Assembly: GCF_014696625.1 (NCBI RefSeq) | Contig: NZ_JACJQL010000001.1 | Coordinates: forward strand, 62,001-126,000 | DNA length: 64,000 nt | Source of the DNA: Nostoc parmelioides FACHB-3921 | Lineage (GTDB): Bacteria; Cyanobacteriota; Cyanobacteriia; Cyanobacteriales; Nostocaceae | Reading direction: 5' to 3' | Shown here: piece after piece, positions 60,850-64,000 of the stretch | Position numbering within the stretch: position 1 is the stretch's first letter | Layout: the number at the start of each line of letters is the position of its first letter | Notes under the pieces: generated by a model | The model's database searches: none | The model's input: only the letters and a program-made list of their open reading frames with translations | What the model was told of the DNA's origin: nothing | Position numbers and translations under genes: made by a program

Positions 60850-62169
60850 ATGAGTCAAAAACCCCTGATAGATTCTAGTACTGGACTAAAACAACCATTG
60901 GTTGCGGCACTAGCGAGTTTGGAAGTGCAGTTAGAACAAGAATTAGCTCGTTATCGGCGTACACGTATGGGAATAAGGGCAAACAGTCCATCTCGTGTGA
61001 ATAGTTATGCTCATAATTATCCTCAAGAGTTGACCGACAAGAATGCCACAATGGCACATACTCAACCATTGACAGTAGAAAATAAATCCCAGGCAAAACC
61101 TTTATCTCTGGCCGCAAGCCCTGAGGAGAAAACAGCCTCAATTATTATCAAGTCAAATGTTCAGGACAAAAACCCAACACCAAATGCGGAAAATCTTCCC
61201 TCTCCTGCACGCCTAAATCCTTACACTCCTACAACTGTCGCCAAAACAGAAACACCAAATAAAGATCCACTACACACCACACCTGAAGGCAATACACAAA
61301 TTCCTTTACCTCCAGCTAACTCCACCGACACCAGCAGTATAATACCGGCGATCGCTCAAGGTAGTCAAAGCGAAAAACTCTTAGCCAATGATACTCCTGC
61401 CCAGCCCAATGACTATTTAGAATCCAGTGAAGCATTACTGCGGAGTCTCACAGATGAACAGTCGGAAACTAGCCAACCAAACAACTCTAGCGATAGCCTG
61501 CTATCACCTTTAGGCATTGGTTCCATATTGCTGTTATTAGTAGCAAGCCTGACCTTAGGGTACGTCGTTTTCAATCCCAAAACCTTACCCCAGCTAAATT
61601 TCAGCAGATTATTTAACGGTAATTCTTCTCCTACTACCGAAAATACCCCAGAAGTTGCCAATAATCCCCCAAGTCAATCGCAAACAGAACTTACTTCTAT
61701 TCCTAAGTATCCCGACTTAACCGCTAGAGAGTTTCCAGAGTTGAGAAATCCTCTTGATGTAGTTGGCTTACAACCTAAAGTACAACCAACACCCATCGCC
61801 CCCGCCAACACCCTTCCTATCCAGCCGCCAGTTATACCTCCTGCTTCCAACCCCTTACCAGAGGCGCAACCTTTACCTGCCTTAGATGCCTCATCAACTC
61901 CCCGCCTACAACCCTTACCCCAAGGGACAGCAACTCTCCCCCCAGCTAGCAACCAAATCAAACCATCAACAGATGGACTGTACCATATAGTGGTAGACAA
62001 TCAAGGGTCTAATGCCTTGAGCGCTGCCCGCCAAGTAGTTCCAGATGCTTACTTATCCAGAAACAGCACATTAATCTATCTAGCTACGGTCAAGACAAAA
62101 GAAGAGGCAGAACAAAGGTTAAAACAGTTACAGGCTAAGGGAATTAAAGCACGCCTACAGCAGCCATAG
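60850..62169 (+). CDS. SPOR-domain-like single-span membrane protein
   Basis: A 439-residue protein with a cytosolic Ser/Thr/Pro-rich N-terminal half, one membrane span (about residues 218-241, GIGSILLLLVASLTLGYVVF), a Pro/Gln/Asn-rich periplasmic linker and a C-terminal SPOR-like domain (about 376-439): LYHIVVDNQGSNALSAARQV, PDAYLSRNSTLIYLATVKTK and EEAEQRLKQLQAKGIKARLQ. SPOR domains bind denuded peptidoglycan at septa. A role in division or septum structure in filaments is possible; the topology fits FtsN/DedD-type proteins. Confidence 0.75.
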   Translation: MSQKPLIDSSTGLKQPLVAALASLEVQLEQELARYRRTRMGIRANSPSRVNSYAHNYPQELTDKNATMAHTQPLTVENKSQAKPLSLAASPEEKTASIIIKSNVQDKNPTPNAENLPSPARLNPYTPTTVAKTETPNKDPLHTTPEGNTQIPLPPANSTDTSSIIPAIAQGSQSEKLLANDTPAQPNDYLESSEALLRSLTDEQSETSQPNNSSDSLLSPLGIGSILLLLVASLTLGYVVFNPKTLPQLNFSRLFNGNSSPTTENTPEVANNPPSQSQTELTSIPKYPDLTAREFPELRNPLDVVGLQPKVQPTPIAPANTLPIQPPVIPPASNPLPEAQPLPALDASSTPRLQPLPQGTATLPPASNQIKPSTDGLYHIVVDNQGSNALSAARQVVPDAYLSRNSTLIYLATVKTKEEAEQRLKQLQAKGIKARLQQP

Positions 62170-62412
62170 GTTGCAAAAATTTACGATACGATTAAGGAAT
62201 GGGGGACAAAAAAGACTGGATATGAGGTGTGGGGCATTTTTTCGTGCTAACGCCAGCAAAACTCAAACGTGATGCCTCTAGCTTATCTACCAATTGTGCT
62301 TGCACGCTTCTACAAAATTAACTTCTGGAATTTTGTTGGTGCAAGTTTTACTGTAGGCTAGGCAAAAATTTCCCTGTTGGGGTTGACTGGCAAAAATGAA
62401 TGGAGAGCCGAA
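62170..62412. other. short intergenic region upstream of pspA
   Basis: 243 bp, no gene; GGAGAG precedes the pspA start at 62413. Confidence 0.4.
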
Positions 62413-63120
62413 ATGGAATTGATTAAGCGTATCCAAAGGGTGATTAGCGCTAACTTCAATAGTGTAGTGGCCAGTAAAGAAGATCCAGAAAAAATTCTGG
62501 AACAAGCTGTCATGGAAATGCAGGATAACTTGCTGCAATTGCGACAGGGAGTAGCACAGGCGATCGCCACCCAAAAACGCACTGAACGCCAAGCCGCATC
62601 TGCCCAGTCCACCGCAGAAGAATGGTATCGCCGCGCTCAATTAGCACTACAACAAGGTAATGAACCTCTGGCGAGAGAAGCCTTGACCAAACGCCAGTCT
62701 TATGTAGATGCGGGTAAGACCTTCTCAAGTCAAATAGGAGAGCAAATCGAGATAGTAGATAGACTAAAAAAAGATATGCGCTCACTAGAGTTAAAAATTG
62801 CCGAAGCGAAGACTAAAAAAGATATGTATATCGCTCGCGCTCGTTCAGCCGAAGCATCCTACAAACTTCAAGAAATGTTAAGTGGAGGATCAGCCACTAG
62901 CAGCTTGAATGCTTTTGAGCGGATGGAGGAAAAAGTTTTGCAAATAGAAGCAAAATCAGAACTCATCACTCAAATGGGTAGCGACGACTTGCAAAAACAA
63001 TTCGATTCTCTAGAAGCGGCTAATGATGTTGATAGTCAACTAGCGGCAATGAAAACACAAGCCTTAAATGGGGGAGAAAATACCCCTCAGCAGCAACTAC
63101 CTCAAGGCGAAAACTATTAA
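62413..63120 (+). CDS. pspA: PspA/IM30 family protein
   Basis: A 235-residue ESCRT-III-like protein, all alpha-helical: an amphipathic helix ELIKRIQRVISANFNSVVAS at the N-terminus, the EDPEKILEQAVMEMQDNLLQ motif and a long coiled-coil hairpin (about residues 25-150), ending with LEAANDVDSQLAAMK. The short Gly/Pro/Gln-rich end lacks a further helix, as in bacterial PspA rather than Vipp1. These proteins bind and remodel stressed membranes. ATG 62413 is used; a frame reaching 62377 is not needed. A homologue follows 162 bp downstream. Confidence 0.92.
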   Translation: MELIKRIQRVISANFNSVVASKEDPEKILEQAVMEMQDNLLQLRQGVAQAIATQKRTERQAASAQSTAEEWYRRAQLALQQGNEPLAREALTKRQSYVDAGKTFSSQIGEQIEIVDRLKKDMRSLELKIAEAKTKKDMYIARARSAEASYKLQEMLSGGSATSSLNAFERMEEKVLQIEAKSELITQMGSDDLQKQFDSLEAANDVDSQLAAMKTQALNGGENTPQQQLPQGENY

Positions 63121-63282
63121 AATTTAGTTAATTACCAACTCTAGGATATATCTTAACAATTAACGGGTGTCGGGACTGACTGAAGCCAACCGGAAAGATT
63201 ACATTGAAAGTGGAAGCTATTAAATAGTAAAAAAGCGAACTAATCAACCAAGCGCGTAAACTCCAAAAGGAAAAACAAAGTT

Positions 63283-64000
63283 ATGGGATTATTTGACCGT
63301 ATTAAGCGAGTAGTCAGTGCTAACCTCAATGATTTAGTCAATAAGGCCGAAGATCCAGAAAAAATGCTGGAGCAAGCCATCCTGGAAATGCAGGAAGACT
63401 TGGTGCAGTTACGTCAAGGGGTGGCTCAAGCGATCGCCGCCCAAAAACGTACAGACAAACAATATACTGATGCCCAAAATGAAATTAGTAAGTGGCAACG
63501 TAATGCCCAATTAGCATTGCAAAAAGGTGACGAGAACCTAGCCAGACAAGCCCTAGAGCGGAAAAAGACTTATACCGAAACCAGCACAGCCTTAAAAACC
63601 AGCCTAGATCAACAAAGTACTCAAGTTGAAACCCTCAAGCGCAACTTAATCCAGCTAGAAAGCAAGATTTCTGAAGCCAAAACCAAGAAAGAAATGCTCA
63701 AAGCGCGGATTACCACCGCCAAAGCCCAAGAGCAACTGGAAGGGATGGTACGTGGTATGAATAGCAGCAGTGCTATGGCTGCCTTTGAGCGCATGGAAGA
63801 AAAAGTCTTGATGCAGGAAGCCCGCGCCCAATCAGCAGCAGAGTTAGCCGGAGCAGATTTAGAAACCCAATTTGCCCGTTTAGAATCTAGCAGCGATGTT
63901 GATGATGAATTGGCAGCCCTGAAAGCCTCCTTAGCCCCTGCACCAGAACAAAACCTACTACCCCCACAACAACAAGAACAACAATCCACTGCACCTAAAT
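63283..64000 (+). CDS. vipp1: Vipp1/IM30 family protein, 3' end outside window
   Basis: At least 239 residues, cut by the window end. It starts MGLFDRIKRVVSANLNDLVN with the conserved amphipathic helix and EDPEKMLEQAILEMQEDLVQ, followed by the coiled-coil hairpin and FERMEEKVLMQEARAQSAAE. It is longer than the upstream gene and continues past a Pro/Gln linker (LLPPQQQEQQSTAPK), so it probably carries the extra C-terminal helix that defines Vipp1. Vipp1 is needed for thylakoid biogenesis. It is a tandem duplicate of the preceding gene. Confidence 0.9.
   Translation, partial: MGLFDRIKRVVSANLNDLVNKAEDPEKMLEQAILEMQEDLVQLRQGVAQAIAAQKRTDKQYTDAQNEISKWQRNAQLALQKGDENLARQALERKKTYTETSTALKTSLDQQSTQVETLKRNLIQLESKISEAKTKKEMLKARITTAKAQEQLEGMVRGMNSSSAMAAFERMEEKVLMQEARAQSAAELAGADLETQFARLESSSDVDDELAALKASLAPAPEQNLLPPQQQEQQSTAPK

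Overview
The window is chromosomal DNA of a filamentous, heterocyst-forming cyanobacterium of the Nostoc/Anabaena group. The evidence is the fraC-fraD-fraE septal-junction operon, a flavodoxin almost identical to the Anabaena protein as I remember it, plant-type carotenoid genes, menB, a high-light-inducible protein, a PspA/Vipp1 pair, very many HIP1 octamers (GCGATCGC) and the short tandem repeats and foldback elements typical of this genus. From memory, gene order follows that of Anabaena sp. PCC 7120 between isiB and the vipp1 region, read backwards; an alignment should confirm this.

Layout. 1-5.5 kb: a cut-off alpha/beta hydrolase whose nucleophile is Ala, flavodoxin, a DUF1338 oxygenase, then an accessory patch with an orphan addiction-type antidote, a DUF433/DUF5615 toxin-antitoxin-like pair, a foldback element and a Uma2 nuclease-fold protein. 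5.5-16.2 kb: class III aminotransferase, MltA-like exported protein, pentapeptide protein convergent with fraCDE, a duplicated corrinoid adenosyltransferase, an epimerase, an overlapping DUF6888/DUF6887 pair, a TPR protein and an IscA-type protein. 16.5-23.6 kb: a DUF6930 protein, a 2-kb gene-poor stretch ending in a small ribbon-helix-helix gene, crtQ plus an SRPBCC gene, and two foldback elements. 23.6-34 kb: a CBS-PAS hybrid kinase, cobQ plus a short ferredoxin, PrxQ, and an ABC exporter pair separated by a repeat element. 34-45 kb: small unknown genes, IF-3 with an AUU start, thioredoxin, accD, an MFS transporter, an EnvC-like amidase activator, tRNA-Arg(CCG) and a GDP-mannose-type nucleotidyltransferase fused to a catalytically degenerate mutase domain. 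45-64 kb: a phn-type ABC importer, alanine dehydrogenase, an hli gene with a candidate RpaB site, WD40, RadC, a PRK-like kinase, an ATP-grasp ligase, a frameshifted Rpn-type nuclease, menB, DciA, a SPOR-domain protein and pspA/vipp1, the last running off the window.

Most genes are housekeeping: photosynthesis (isiB, crtQ, hli, menB, vipp1), cell envelope and septum (fraCDE, MltA-like, EnvC-like, SPOR, mannose nucleotide), cobalamin (adenosyltransferase, cobQ), redox (thioredoxin, PrxQ, ferredoxin) and gene expression/replication (infC, tRNA, dciA). No CRISPR array, prophage, biosynthetic cluster or intact insertion sequence is visible. The less ordinary signals are small or structural: overlapping small-gene pairs, pseudo-enzymes, a non-canonical start codon, a 12-codon leader overlapping the next start, and a dispersed 115-bp repeat present in three copies.
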